The translations under genes were made by a program, and so were the position numbers. A DNA stretch of 64,000 nucleotides from Mycosarcoma maydis (Eukaryota > Basidiomycota > Ustilaginomycetes > Ustilaginales), in assembly GCF_000328475.2 (NCBI RefSeq), contig NC_026488.1, positions 434,001 through 498,000 of the forward strand. The letters run 5' to 3'. Positions 18,589 to 29,351 of the stretch are shown here, piece after piece (within the stretch, counting starts at the first letter, position 1; each line of letters opens with the position of its first letter). The notes beneath the pieces were generated by a model. That model had not been told where the DNA came from and ran no database searches. It saw only the letters and a program-made list of their open reading frames with translations.

Positions 18589-19409
18589 CTAGACATCGAG
18601 CTGCATTGGCAAAAGCAGAGAAAACGCGGTCAGTGAACCGATGCGCTGCCGCTCGGTGGAACGTGTAGAACTGACTCACATAGAACAACAAGGGCTCGCC
18701 GGGACCTTTGATCTCCGGGATGGTGCACTTCAAATCAAACGCCTTTGCCAGGAGCACCTTGAAGATCTTCTGCACGTTGATCGCGTGGCTGGTGGAGCAA
18801 AAAATCAATGGAGCCTTCATGGCCTTGCTGAACCTTCGAGCTTGTTTTGTGATTTCGTCCTGTTCCTCTCTCGGGAGCGTGGCGTAATGGTCGTACTTGG
18901 TGCCGACGAGGAATGGAATCGCGGTCTTGTTGAACCCGCGCGCTTGCCTGTACCACTCCTTGATCGAGTTCAACGTGGATTTGCGCGTGAGGTCGAACAT
19001 GAAAAGGATGGCAACTGCGTCGTTGCAGACGAGTGGAAGCATGTTGACAAACTCGCGTTGACCGCCCAAATCCCAGATGCTAAACGTGATTTCCGTGTTG
19101 CGGATCGAAATGGTCTTTTCCATAAAGTTGACTCCGAGCGTTTGGATGTAGTCCTCGTTGAACGAGCCTTCGACGTAACGCACCATGAGCGACGTTTTGC
19201 CGATCTGCGAGTCGCCTACCATGCCCACTTTCAGGATCACACTGTGGGTACAGGCAGAAAACAGACAAGCAAACCGATACCAAGCATGGTGAGCGCAACG
19301 GTAAGAGATACATTCCACAACGAGCGTTTGATACTTACCTCGACTTTTCGCAACTCCCGCCGCTAGATGCATCGTGGCTGCTGGACGATGATGCGGCGGA
19401 AGCCGACAT
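18589..19409 (-). CDS. SPG1: Septation/mitotic-exit GTPase Spg1/Tem1 (three exons)
   Basis: Exons on the minus strand are 19409-19339, 19241-18680 and 18600-18589, joined by GTAAGT..CAG and GTGAGT..CAG introns, giving 214 residues. The G motifs are clear: P-loop GDSQIGKTSL, switch I Thr in QTLGVNFMEK, WDLGGQREF (G3), VGTKYD (G4, TKxD as is usual for Spg1/Tem1 rather than NKxD) and CSTSHA (G5). Spg1/Tem1 is the small GTPase at spindle pole bodies that triggers the septation initiation/mitotic exit network. Exon 1 encodes a Ser-rich leader (MSASAASSSSSHDASSGG). The last exon is only 12 nt and yields the C-terminal residues LDV and the stop; without splicing the frame would run on. It lacks a CAAX box, as in the family. 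Confidence 0.92.
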
Positions 19410-19864
19410 GGTCGAATAATGAAAAGAGAGAGATGCTCGTTTGTGATGCGGTTATGACGCTGGTGACCTGATGTATGCCAGCGACGATCTCGTTGGGCTG
19501 ATGTCAGACTCGATTCTGGTTGTCGGGTCACTGCGACGTTGCGACGTTTCAGCGCTTGGTGCGATTGACGAGCTGAGCTGATGATGGCGTATATGGCGAC
19601 GAGTGTAGAGCAGGATGATCAAGCGTGAATTGCACAGCTGAATTCGGAAAGCGTGTCAATCACAAGCACAGCTCGATGACAAGCACAGGCCTTTGATAGC
19701 TGCTGCAGCATCCAACAAGCGTCCAATTGCGGGAACTGAAGCTTTCGCTATTTCCTATCCGTCATAGGCTTGGGAGCACTCACGACTGAGCACCAAGTGG
19801 GCTTTTACACCGAGTCACGAGTGTGAGGCTCGAGAGACCAACACTCACCACTTTTACAACATCA

Positions 19865-19892
19865 CCTCGTGCCTCGTGCCTCGTGCCTCGTG
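19865..19892. repeat. Heptamer tandem repeat (CCTCGTG, about x4)
   Basis: Consecutive CCTCGTG units, the last diverging to CGTCTCGTG. It lies in the IES2/SPG1 intergenic region. Confidence 0.8.
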
Positions 19893-19989
19893 CGTCTCGT
19901 GTCTGCAGGCGTAGTAAGTCACGAAACAGTTAATTGCCAAAGCTCATCGCGTTTGTCACGCTCTTTCAAACCATTTTCGGTGCTGACAC

Positions 19990-20040
19990 TCACGCTCACC
20001 TCACTCACACTCGTCACTCACACTCGTCACTCACACTCGC
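19990..20040. repeat. 13-bp tandem repeat (CACTCACACTCGT type)
   Basis: Repeated CACTCACACTCGT units with diverged copies at either end. C/A-rich on the plus strand, upstream of IES2. Confidence 0.75.
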
Positions 20041-20294
20041 GACTGGCTCTTCCCACAAAATCACACAAGCACAACTCACGACTAACTCTCCAAAAAATCA
20101 TCCGTAAAATCGCCGATGCAAGCGCAACATGCGCCCCGATGCATCCTCGCACCCTTCTTGAGTTGCAGCTAGCTAGTCGCCTATCACCCAGCATCCTCCT
20201 CTTCCTCCTTCTCGTCATCGCTCATCTCGCTCAACTTTCATCCGGCGTTGCATCCTCATCGGCCCTAACCATTCGAACGGCAACGCTCGCATTC

Positions 20295-20324
20295 GCATTT
20301 GCATTTGCATTTGCATTTGCATTT
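20295..20324. repeat. Hexamer tandem repeat (GCATTT x5)
   Basis: Five perfect GCATTT units, flanked by further partial units, about 120 bp upstream of the IES2 start codon. Probably leader or core promoter DNA. Confidence 0.88.
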
Positions 20325-20445
20325 GCAGCTCTAATTAAAGCACCACAATCTAGCTCATCGTTCGGTCCCACCTGCAAACCCTAAATCTCAGTCAACTCCT
20401 CTCATCGCCTCCCTCTTCCCCGATCTGACCTTTGATGAGACAAAC

Positions 20446-22083
20446 ATGCCGCCGCGATCCGACTACGATGCCCTCTCTGATGTCAGCGACCTTACAGGCG
20501 AACGTTCCTCTCCCGAACAACACGAGGACGACGAAGAAGCCATGGCCTCTGCACCACACACGCCATCCAGAAAACGTCGTCGTACGATCCGCACCATCAT
20601 GAACGACGACGAAGAAGACGAGAATGACGAGCACAACGTTGTAGATGCTCTGGAAGATGACGTCGAACCGCTGGACGATGACGCCGAGGATGTGGAAGAT
20701 GATGATGCGGATGAATTGGACGACGACGATGACGACGATGACGACGATGATGAAGAGTACGACGCGCCATCGACGTCTCGTAGAGGACCGACGAGGCTAT
20801 CAGGTCGTAAGTCGACGAGAAGCGAGGCGGATGCGCCGAAAGCATCGGCGACGAGGACATCGACTCGAAGTGCAGCTGCTCCCCCCTCGACGCCTGGCGG
20901 AAGCGCGGGTAAAAAGTCACTCCGCGTAAAACTCACACGCACGCCTCAGGCAGCAGCCAAAGAACTCTCGCCCGCACCAAAACCAGGTCGACCATCGCGA
21001 TCCATCGCCACCGCCACTGCCACCGCCACTGCCACTGCCACTGCAACAGCTTCAGAACCTTCTCCACCACCACAGCGTCGCGCAAAGGACGCGTTCAAGG
21101 TGAAATGGAAGCCGCGTGCCAAGAACGCCAAAGATTCTGACGACGATATCGACGAGCTGCCCCCTGCCCCGGACGATGAACTCGACGATCAAGACGATCA
21201 AGACGTCTCTCGTGCGCACACGGCTGTGTCTGGATCCAACTCGGACGACTCGGCCTCGGAACCTGACGAAGCCGCCGCGCTCGAAATGCAAGCCATCATC
21301 GGCAAGACCGCACGCCAGCTCGCGCGCGAAGGCGGAGTAGAACAATCACACATGGAACTTCCCATGTTCGACCCGAACCGCAAGAAGAAGCTCACCGAAA
21401 ACGAGATTGCACTGCGTCGATCCGAGACTGCGCGCAAACGCAAGAATCAGGTAGAGAAAAAGCTCGAAGACGACAAGGTGGAAACCATCAATCGCTTACT
21501 CAAAAAGCAGGTGGGCAGGAGTCGAAACAAGCTGCGCGCCGCAAGCGAGGAAGGCTCAGACGAAGAGGCGGAACAGGCCAGAAAGAGGGGCAAAGAGGAG
21601 ATGTCCAGGAAGGCGTTAAAGGAGATGCCAGCTCCATTCTTCCGATACATTGACCGTGCAGACGCCAAAGTACTCGCAGTTCCTACAGGTCCCGTTCTAC
21701 TAGACGACCTGCTAGGGCCCAATCACATCCAAGTCAACACGGCCCTGATCGAGCAGCTTGCTACACCCATCAACACTGATGCGCTCCCGGCCCACCAACA
21801 CGCACACGCCCAACGCGCCAGAAACAGACTCGAGCAACAGGCAGAGCGATGGAAGCAAGATCACGCGCTCGATCAAATCTGGGGCCCAGAAGGCCTCTAC
21901 GAATACAAGCTCCGCACCGTGCTAGGTCAGTCAAGAAAAGACTGGATCGCATCCAGACGTCCACCTACACCTCAACCCCAACTCCACCCCGAACAGAACC
22001 ACTCCCCAGCCGAGGTCCAAGTCGAAACCAAACACGAGCACCACGCAGATGACCAACAAGACCAAACTCATTACCAGTCCTGA
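20446..22083 (+). CDS. IES2: INO80 chromatin-remodelling complex subunit Ies2 (PAPA-1 family)
   Basis: 545 residues, single exon, ATG at 20446. The N-terminal 260 residues are acidic and disordered: Asp-rich runs at about 85-104 and an Ala-Thr dipeptide repeat at about 188-202. The conserved region starts at about 278 (MQAIIGKTARQLAREGG), continues through a basic coiled segment (RRSETARKRKNQVEKKLED) and ends in PAPFFRYIDRADAKVLAVPT at about 393-412, the PAPA-1/Ies2 signature. Ies2 binds and stimulates the Ino80 ATPase in the nucleus, promoting nucleosome sliding and H2A.Z editing. The polar tail from about 440 is lineage-specific. It is divergent from SPG1. Confidence 0.88.
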   Translation: MPPRSDYDALSDVSDLTGERSSPEQHEDDEEAMASAPHTPSRKRRRTIRTIMNDDEEDENDEHNVVDALEDDVEPLDDDAEDVEDDDADELDDDDDDDDDDDEEYDAPSTSRRGPTRLSGRKSTRSEADAPKASATRTSTRSAAAPPSTPGGSAGKKSLRVKLTRTPQAAAKELSPAPKPGRPSRSIATATATATATATATASEPSPPPQRRAKDAFKVKWKPRAKNAKDSDDDIDELPPAPDDELDDQDDQDVSRAHTAVSGSNSDDSASEPDEAAALEMQAIIGKTARQLAREGGVEQSHMELPMFDPNRKKKLTENEIALRRSETARKRKNQVEKKLEDDKVETINRLLKKQVGRSRNKLRAASEEGSDEEAEQARKRGKEEMSRKALKEMPAPFFRYIDRADAKVLAVPTGPVLLDDLLGPNHIQVNTALIEQLATPINTDALPAHQHAHAQRARNRLEQQAERWKQDHALDQIWGPEGLYEYKLRTVLGQSRKDWIASRRPPTPQPQLHPEQNHSPAEVQVETKHEHHADDQQDQTHYQS

Positions 22084-22967
22084 ACACGCAACACTCGATC
22101 CAATCATCATCATCACATCCACTCACAACTCTTCTTCCGTGTCATTCCCGCCCGTCCTGAGCCACTTTGTGCAAACACGCTCACACTGATCAACAAAGCC
22201 AAGGCCCCGTAACAAAGCCAAGGCCCTGTATCACTTGAACTCGCACCAAAGCCACACTCTCAACTCATGTTGACCCAGCTGACGGACAATTCACACAAAC
22301 CGACTGCTGTCTCGTGTTTCAGACCCCAAAAAATAACAACAATATTCATTCGAGCTGCTTGCCATGATACTACTACAAAAGCCGTTGACGAGAACACCCT
22401 CAACCCTGCGAGAAATCTGCGAGCGAGGGAAGGGATTGTGGCGAGTGCTGGTTGCGATATATGAGATGCGAGATGCAATGGGTTCCATGGTGGTACAAGT
22501 AAATATGGGGATAGTGTGTGTGCATGCTAGAGGTTCGTTTCAAGAGACATGAGATGGTCGCCATCATCATTAGCAAGATTGTGTTTGGCAAGCTTTGGTC
22601 GACTAAAACAGTCGCAGAGCCAGTCGCCAGCCCCGTACTGGGACGCACGATCAAACGAAGGGACGAAAAAAGAGCGCAGACGCGCCAACGGCTAGAGCAG
22701 CAGTCATCCAAGACAAAACGGTGCCGGTCTCGACGGGGCCAATAGATATGGGTTTTCTTGCGTAGCCATTTTCGGAAGCGGAACCAAAGGCAGAGAGAAA
22801 CGGAGCTTGGTACGGAGAACGAGCCACGGCGCGCGATAGCGATTCAACAAGAACAGGCGGGATGCGGGCAAGCGCAAGAGGAGCGGCTGCGTGCAGCAAC
22901 AACGAGACAAGGACCTTTACGAGCTCGTTCCAAGAACGAGCGATCCGTTGCCACACGTAGCCGCTCC
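22084..22967. other. Convergent intergenic region
   Basis: About 880 bp between the 3' ends of IES2 and the next minus-strand gene. It holds a 19-bp direct repeat at 22192. No credible gene. Confidence 0.5.
22192..22229. repeat. 19-bp tandem duplication
   Basis: AACAAAGCCAAGGCCCCGT at 22192 is followed directly by AACAAAGCCAAGGCCCTGT at 22211; one base differs. It lies downstream of the IES2 stop. Confidence 0.9.
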
Positions 22968-24049
22968 TCATGCACTTGCCGCAACCGCCTTCGGCACCTT
23001 CGGCGCCTTCGACTTCTTGCCCTTCTTCTCTGTCTCGGAGCGTGGAGGTAGAGCTTCTTCCCAGACCTTCTCATTGAGGCCCTTGACATCGCGGATGTGC
23101 GAGCGCTTGTCATCCTGCGCGGCGCGCATAGTGGCCTCATAGGCCTCGGCACCCAAGATCTTGCGGAGCTCAGTCTCGTTCTTCTTCAACCAAAAGACGG
23201 GAGGAAGGGTGCGGACCATCTTTTCGCTTGCGGCGAATACGGCGCGATGTCGCATAGCGGGGGCTTCTGGGTCATCGCGAAGATCCGACTGCTTGGTGTT
23301 GGGCTGCATGGCGTCCTTGCGATTGTACTCGAGCCTGGCCATACCGGGCGAGAGGCACTGAACAAGGTAAAAAATGTTCTCGAGGGGCTCGGGAGTGTCG
23401 AGGATGACGTTGGGGTCACGGTCGCTGTTCTCACCGTCACCATCAACACGCACCTTCCAAATAAACTCGTTGTCGAGCTTGTATGAAGGTGCGTTCTCTT
23501 TGCGACGACGGAGCGTCTTGCGCTGTTTGCCTTCGTCGTGCTCGTCGGCCTTGTCTTCCTCGGCAGGTCGGCTGGATCGGTGGAAGTCGATAAACTTCTT
23601 GGGAATCCTGATGTACATGAAGCCGTCATCGGTAAAGGCACCGTGAGGGGCGTTGCGGCGGAGGACGTACATCTCGGTACGGGCCGAGTCGGCGCCCGCC
23701 CAGCCGGTAGTCTCGAGCTTCTGGCGCTGCTCGAGGATGAAGGGCCTAGCCTTCTCCCAGGACTCACGAGTCCAAGGCTTGGAGACGTGGTCGAGACGGA
23801 CCATCTTCCTGGCCTCGTCCAGGACGGCATCAGAGCTGTCAAAGATCACGCCGCAGTCCTTGGGACCCTGTTGGATGGATGGATGGAAGGAGGAACTCGT
23901 TAGTCAATGCCTACAGAAAGGGTCGGTTCACAACGAAGGGAAGGGGAGGAAAGGGGTGATAATGACGATCGAGACAGGGGTTGAGAGACACGTACTGCAT
24001 TGGTGAGGTCGACAACCTGTTCCTGGTTCTTGTTCGACTTCTTGCCCAT
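22968..24049 (-). CDS. Unrecognised conserved-looking protein (two exons)
   Basis: Exon 1 is 24049-23996 (MGKKSNKNQEQVVDLTNA) and exon 2 is 23867-22968, with a GTACGT donor and a CAACAG acceptor. Together they encode 317 residues. The phase fits exactly (NA then GPKDCGVIFD). The body looks globular (ESWEKARPFILEQRQKLE, FMYIRIPKKFIDFHR, YKLDNEFIWKVRVDG, ENIFYLVQCLSPGMARLEY). The C terminus is Lys/Ala-rich (KKGKKSKAPKVPK), suggesting a nuclear or nucleic-acid-associated protein. I do not recognise the family. The ordered body argues for a genuinely conserved protein. It has no signal peptide or membrane segment. Confidence 0.75.
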
Positions 24050-27000
24050 TTTGAGGATAAGGGATATGTGAGGGGGAGGGAATTGAAGGGTTGGAGAAGG
24101 GGAGTAGCCGGTGCTAGAAACGCTTGAGGGGGTAGAGGGGTAGCCTTGTGCGGCTACGAGGAGGTTTGCTGGTGGTGAGGAACAAGAGGAACGACTAGAT
24201 ACTAGTTCGCTCACAGGTGATCCTGCTGGTGAGATTCGGGCGGCCGTGGGATAAATTGAACGGCGGCGAAGGTTGGCACTGGTGAGAAGATACTTTTGCG
24301 AATATAGAGATAGGCAAAAGGTGCGTCAGTGAGAGCGTTGTGTTGGTTAGCTGGCTTGTTGGTTGATGTTTTGAGTGCGGAGTGCGACTCGAGAAGCTAG
24401 ATATCGGAAGTTGATCTGATGAGAAAAGGGAGGGAAGAGGAATTGTTGATGAGCGACGGGCTTTATACTACTGAAATGACGAGGGACCTCGAAGAGGCCT
24501 TGCTAGAGGATGAAGGCGAGAGTCACGGCCAGGCACTCGACGAGAGGCCGCACGGTCCATTCGCTTACCGACTGAGCTGACTGACTCGAGCATGCGGGGT
24601 TAGTGTAGAGAGGGGTGCAGCACAGAGCAGAACGATGGTGCGGAGCTGAGCTCCGCTTCTGCCAACCTAGGGCAGGATACCAGAGCAATTGCTATTCTCT
24701 CCGAGAAAGTGGCCAAAAGCGGACAGACTCACACGAGCACGAGCACATCAACAGGCAGCCTTCTGTTTCGCTTCTCTTGAATGCACAAAGTGTGGGGACA
24801 GCGCAGAAGCACGGAGTCAGCCGAACACTGGGTCGCAGATGGCGCAAAGACTGGCTCCAAACGCAAAGGGAGAGACAGAAAGCGCGAGAGGGACATGCGG
24901 TGACGCTAGAGTCGACTGTCGAAATGCCCTGTCTTACAGCAGCATCAAGGTCGTTGCCAGACGAGCTCTGTCTCCTCTGCTCGTTCGCCTGCATGGCCAG
25001 ACTCGGTTTCTCTCTTGATCCGCCTATCTGGACGATAGCCCCCACAATAATGTGATTGTGTGTGCGCTGTAGGCAGATTAGTTCCGAGTGCTGAGACTCT
25101 GAGCCGATTTTCTGCGTTGCTTTGAACAAGTCTCGGTCATGCAGTTGTCACTGCTTCAGCTGCAAAATAGCGCGCCACCTCTCTCTCTCTCTCTCTCTCG
25201 AATCACGCTCTATACTAGCAAGGGCGACACACAGTCGTGAGTCAGCAAGACGTGGCGACGACTGTTGTGCAAAGTGTGGTCTTTGTCTTTGAGGACATGC
25301 TTCGTTACAAGGACTCTGAACAAGGCTTTAGGCGGGGCATCCGCCTCTTGCTGAGTCTCGGTTGGCACAGGCCAAGGTCAGGCCATGCGCCGAAATGCGT
25401 AGTCAGATGTTACAAGAGCGGCAGCAGAATGCCGTAAAAGGGAGCCAAAGTCTCAGTGGTTGCTGTCGCTGAAGTGCAGGTCTAGGCCTGGAGCGCGGTC
25501 TAGATAACTTGGGTTGAGGCTGACGGAGCGACAACGACGCTCGGGGCAACGGGGCTTCTCCCCTCTGTCGAGTCTGCTCGAACGAGAGTCGCTGTTCTCC
25601 AACTGAAAGAACCACCTCGCTCACCGCTGTTCGTGCTTGCTCGCCTCACCCGATACTCTCGAGATGCAGTGTTTTCATTGCGAGACCTCGAGATGGATCC
25701 CCTTGTTCAGATACTGTGCGGAATGCCAATGGATGGTCAAGGGAGTGGATGGCCAGTGAATAGTCAGTGGGACCAGTGGAGGGCTAACACGGATAGGGTC
25801 TCTGGAGCGAGCGGATCATCAAGCGGCTTTCTATGCCAAAGTGACAGGCAAAGGTGCATAGACCCACACAATAACCGACCTTGGCCGCGTGACTTGCCAT
25901 CATCCTGCACGAACACAGAACGATAAGCTTTTCCAGCTGCTCTCACGACTCGTGACCAAGGCACTTGCCCAGTCATCACGACCTCCACTTCACATCCAAC
26001 AGAAAAAGTGTGGGGTAAAAATGCAGGGTGCACTTTCTTTACCAAAAAAGTTAACAGCCGCGTGACCTGTGGTTTGGCTGACGTCTCGGCCTGTCTAGAG
26101 CGAATCGCAATCACGAATCACAAACTGTGAAATGCTCGTCTCTCGCCCGACACTCACGGCTTGGCGAGTAAAAGGTAAGACAGTTGTGGAGACTAAGGTA
26201 TATGCTTTACTCGCCAAGACAGCTTCAATACCGCAACCACGAATGGTAGACTGGTTCAACGGTGAGCCAATCTCCAGCTTTTGTTAAATTTGCGACATTG
26301 CGCGGAGATACTCACATTGACCTGCAAGTGTTGTTGTCGTTACCGCTGCATAGTTCCAGCGTTGCGTGCGTGTGTGTGTGTAGGTGTCTACAGCTCGAGA
26401 GGATAGCTGAAAGGCAAGAAAGGTTTCGGTCTAGGAGATGTAGGGTTCTGTTTCTTAGGCGCTGGAGTCTAAGAGCACGGAGGTGCGTGACACATGATTG
26501 TTGGATCGGATCGACGGCTCGATGCTGGCTCTTCACGCTTGACACTGTGCAGATGAATCTGCCACTGCGTTCGAGGTAAGAAGTACTCCGTTTTCAGGGC
26601 GGATCAAAGTCTACACTCTGTAACTTCAGAGAGGGAGCAACACGAACATAACAACACATTCATGATTGAGCTCTGGCGAATCGCGAAGCCTACTTTGCCT
26701 TGATCAGGTGGATTGATGCGCAACCTCGGTATGATTTGCATGCCAACTAGCATCAACACAGTAAAGAACCAGTGCCACTTTTGGCTGCAACAGTCTTAGC
26801 ACCGGACGTGCCCATCTCTCGAAGATCGCACATTTCGGTCGGCAGCTACGCAATTCACCATCTTCTGGACCACTTCTCGGCCAGCCACGAGCAGCAATCG
26901 TGAATCGTCGTGGACTCAGCTCGGACTCTCTCGTATGCGGAGACTGTGAACACCATCCCTCGAAACAAGTCCTGCTGTCATTCCGATAACCCTAACGACC

Positions 27001-27914
27001 TTCTGTGCCATTTTCAATGGGCGCCTACTTCCATACCAACCAAGTGTAACTTAGCGAAGGGCGTCTCTCTTGCTGCGCAACGATACTGTAAAGGGAATCA
27101 CGCATACATCTTCCGAGCTTGAGCGCCATGTATGGCGACTCAATTTGGGCTGCCTCGAGACTTGGGTGGTGGGCTCGGTCCGAACGACCGTCGACGGCGT
27201 CTTCCCGATGCTACGCGGCCGTCGATGACCTGCCGCACAGCCAGGTTGTAGGGTGGCAACGGGATAGCCGTCCGACTGCACATGTGACGTCGCCTTGAAA
27301 TCGCTGCGCTATGCAGACAGATGAATGCACGAAAGCTAAAATCTGAAGCCTGTGTCGAAGGTGTTCGGCGGTAATGAAGTTACAACTTCATGTCAGGAAG
27401 GCGACAGCAGAACGAGGTTGAACGCGCGTCGCGAAACAATCACGAATCACGAATGAAACGTTCCCCATCCTGAGCATGTTACTCGGAGTCAAATTTGGAT
27501 GAACTCGACCATGAGGTTAAATTTCTAACTCTTGAGCTACAGGTCAGGATGTTGTTGTGCATGTCGAATGTGAATTTGAACACTGAAGAGCCAAAAATCG
27601 CTCCCAAAAATCGCGGCAAAAAATGCACGAGGAAAAAGCTCATCGCGCGATCTGTTCACGGTCACCGGTTGGTCAGCCTGCCTTCATGATTCCTGATTTT
27701 CGAAAGTAGAAAAGTGGAGGTTGTACTAACCTTCCTTACTCACGACTTACGACTCACCCTCCGAGACTGTTGCGCCTCCAGCCGTTCAGTTCTCAGGGTT
27801 CTTGATTTAACCCTTACCATTCGTGATTACCATTACCCAGTTCCGTATCATCTCCATCACCATCGCCGTCAAAGACGCTCACTGGGCCTGTCGGTTTGCG
27901 CGTCTTTCATCATC
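24050..27914. other. 3.9 kb intergenic stretch without a convincing gene
   Basis: This lies between two divergent genes. The open frames are short, overlap on both strands and lack recognisable domains. Features seen are a CT microsatellite at 25179-25199, a short GT run near 26367-26380, and TCACGAATCACGAAT at about 27441-27455. The 24050-24480 part is G/A-rich and should be the promoter and leader of the minus-strand gene. The 27690-27914 part should be the leader of the reductase gene. Confidence 0.5.
25179..25199. repeat. CT dinucleotide microsatellite
   Basis: About ten CT units, followed by GAATCACG. Intergenic. Confidence 0.9.
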
Positions 27915-29081
27915 ATGTCGATCCTCACCTGGATCAAGGACGTGATCGGTTTGGGCACGCTGCCGAGCCCACCTTACTCGCCAGCTCAACTCTACTCGAT
28001 CGTGCTGGCGAGTTTCAAAGCGTGGCCGTTTCTCATACCTGTCCTATCGCTCATCAACGCGCCTCATGGCAGGTTCGCGTTCGATAGCCTGCTCAACATC
28101 AACGGCAATCTGGGCTGGTTTATCATGGAGATTCCTTCGCCCATCTTTGTGCTGCTTGGTGCGCTCTCCAAGCCGCTCTCAGCTTCGGTGGTCAAAGGAT
28201 CCGGAGAAATCTTTCCGCCGTTGTCGGAGCTCTTCTCGCCTTCGATCAAGCATTTCTTGGCTCTGCCATCGGCCAATCAGGTGCTGGTGGTGATGTTCTT
28301 GATTCACTACTCGCATCGTGCCGTGTTGCAGCCATTGAGGTCGCCCAAGCGCTCGCCGCTGCATATTTCGGTGCCGCTGTCAGCAGTGGCGTTCAACTTG
28401 ATCAATGGCTTCGTGATGGGTAGCTGGCTTGGTGGAAGGACTCCCTGGTCCGCACTTCCGCAACCTGCCGTTGCTTCGGCTGCTCTCGCCGCTGTCAGCG
28501 CAAAGGCAGGCAACACAGCTTCAGCACTTGCTGCGTCAGAGCTCACGCGAAAGCTCATTTCCACAGGAGCCGCAGATGCAGTGGGAATCGATGCACCTGG
28601 TCTTATCTCGAATTCGGTGTGGAAGAGCCCCCTCTGGTATTTGGGTCTGGCAGGCTGGGCGATCGGGTTTGCCGGAAACGTCATGCACGACGAAATCCTG
28701 ATGAACATTCGCAAGCCTAACAAGCAAGCGCAGTCATTCCAAAAGCGCTTCGACGACAAGACGAGTGTGTGCAAAGGCACTTCCAAGTACTCGATCCCGC
28801 GCGGAGGTATGTTTGAATACATTTCATTCCCCAACTACCTGTGCGAATGGTTCGAGTGGCTCTCATTTGCATTCGCCGCCATCCACTCGTTGCCCATCTT
28901 TACCCATCTCAGCATCAAGGACGCCATCGCAACAGCACTTTCGACACCACCCTGTCTCTTTCCCTTTGTGCTCATTTGCCTTATGGCTCCTAGAGCTACC
29001 AACGGTCACAAGTGGTACAAGAGGACATTCGGCGACAAGTTCCCACGCGAACGCAAGGCAATCATCCCTTTTGTCTTTTAA
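27915..29081 (+). CDS. Steroid 5-alpha-reductase family enzyme (SRD5A1/2-like)
   Basis: 388 residues from the ATG at 27915 (MSILTWIKDVIGLG); the frame is open further upstream but without an ATG. Family marks are NAPHGRFAFDSL at about 46-57 followed by WFIMEIPSPIFVL, then YSIPRGGMFEYISFPNYLCE, and the C terminus GHKWYKRTFGDKFPRERKAI ending in PFVF. These match the SRD5A1/2 steroid_dh domain, which uses NADPH to reduce a conjugated C=C bond in the ER membrane. About seven hydrophobic segments are present. An Ala-rich insertion lies at about 180-225. The natural substrate in fungi is unclear. Tsc13-type enoyl-CoA reductase is the main alternative, but the tail fits SRD5A1/2 better. Confidence 0.85.
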   Translation: MSILTWIKDVIGLGTLPSPPYSPAQLYSIVLASFKAWPFLIPVLSLINAPHGRFAFDSLLNINGNLGWFIMEIPSPIFVLLGALSKPLSASVVKGSGEIFPPLSELFSPSIKHFLALPSANQVLVVMFLIHYSHRAVLQPLRSPKRSPLHISVPLSAVAFNLINGFVMGSWLGGRTPWSALPQPAVASAALAAVSAKAGNTASALAASELTRKLISTGAADAVGIDAPGLISNSVWKSPLWYLGLAGWAIGFAGNVMHDEILMNIRKPNKQAQSFQKRFDDKTSVCKGTSKYSIPRGGMFEYISFPNYLCEWFEWLSFAFAAIHSLPIFTHLSIKDAIATALSTPPCLFPFVLICLMAPRATNGHKWYKRTFGDKFPRERKAIIPFVF

Positions 29082-29351
29082 TACCTTTCCGAAATTACCA
29101 CACTGTATACCCAGAGCTGCTGGTACAACTTTTGTGCTTGGGTGTACACGACGGCGTGAACCGAACCGATCCGGCACTGTGTCATGTACGATGACGATGG
29201 TAAGTTGTTATGCATTGAAGCTAGATACTTGGGTGAGGTTTGCTAGGTTGATATGGGAATGAGGGGGAATGGTAGCGGTATACAAAGGTGAGGATCCGAA
29301 TGAATAAAAAGTTACGAGTGACGTTTATAAATTCTGCCCTGATCTAGGGGT

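Larger units (their letters stand above)
19410..20445. other. Divergent promoter region between SPG1 and IES2
   Basis: About 1 kb shared by two divergent genes. It contains C/T-rich tracts and several short tandem repeats nearer to IES2: CCTCGTG heptamers at about 19865-19892, a CACTCACACTCGT-type array at about 19990-20040, and the hexamer array at 20295. An open frame at 19869-20384 mostly translates these repeats and is not a credible gene. Confidence 0.55.

Noticed and set aside
24530..24620. tRNA gene on the minus strand (a CAGCTCAGTCGGTAAGCG stretch resembles an A box)
   Set aside because: No B box of the GGTTCGANTCC type at the right distance and no plausible acceptor-stem pairing by eye.
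27915..29081. Tsc13 very-long-chain enoyl-CoA reductase
   Set aside because: Same fold family, but the NAPHGR element and the C-terminal WYKRTFGDKFP-type end fit SRD5A1/2 better, and I saw no Tsc13-like N-terminal ubiquitin-like part.
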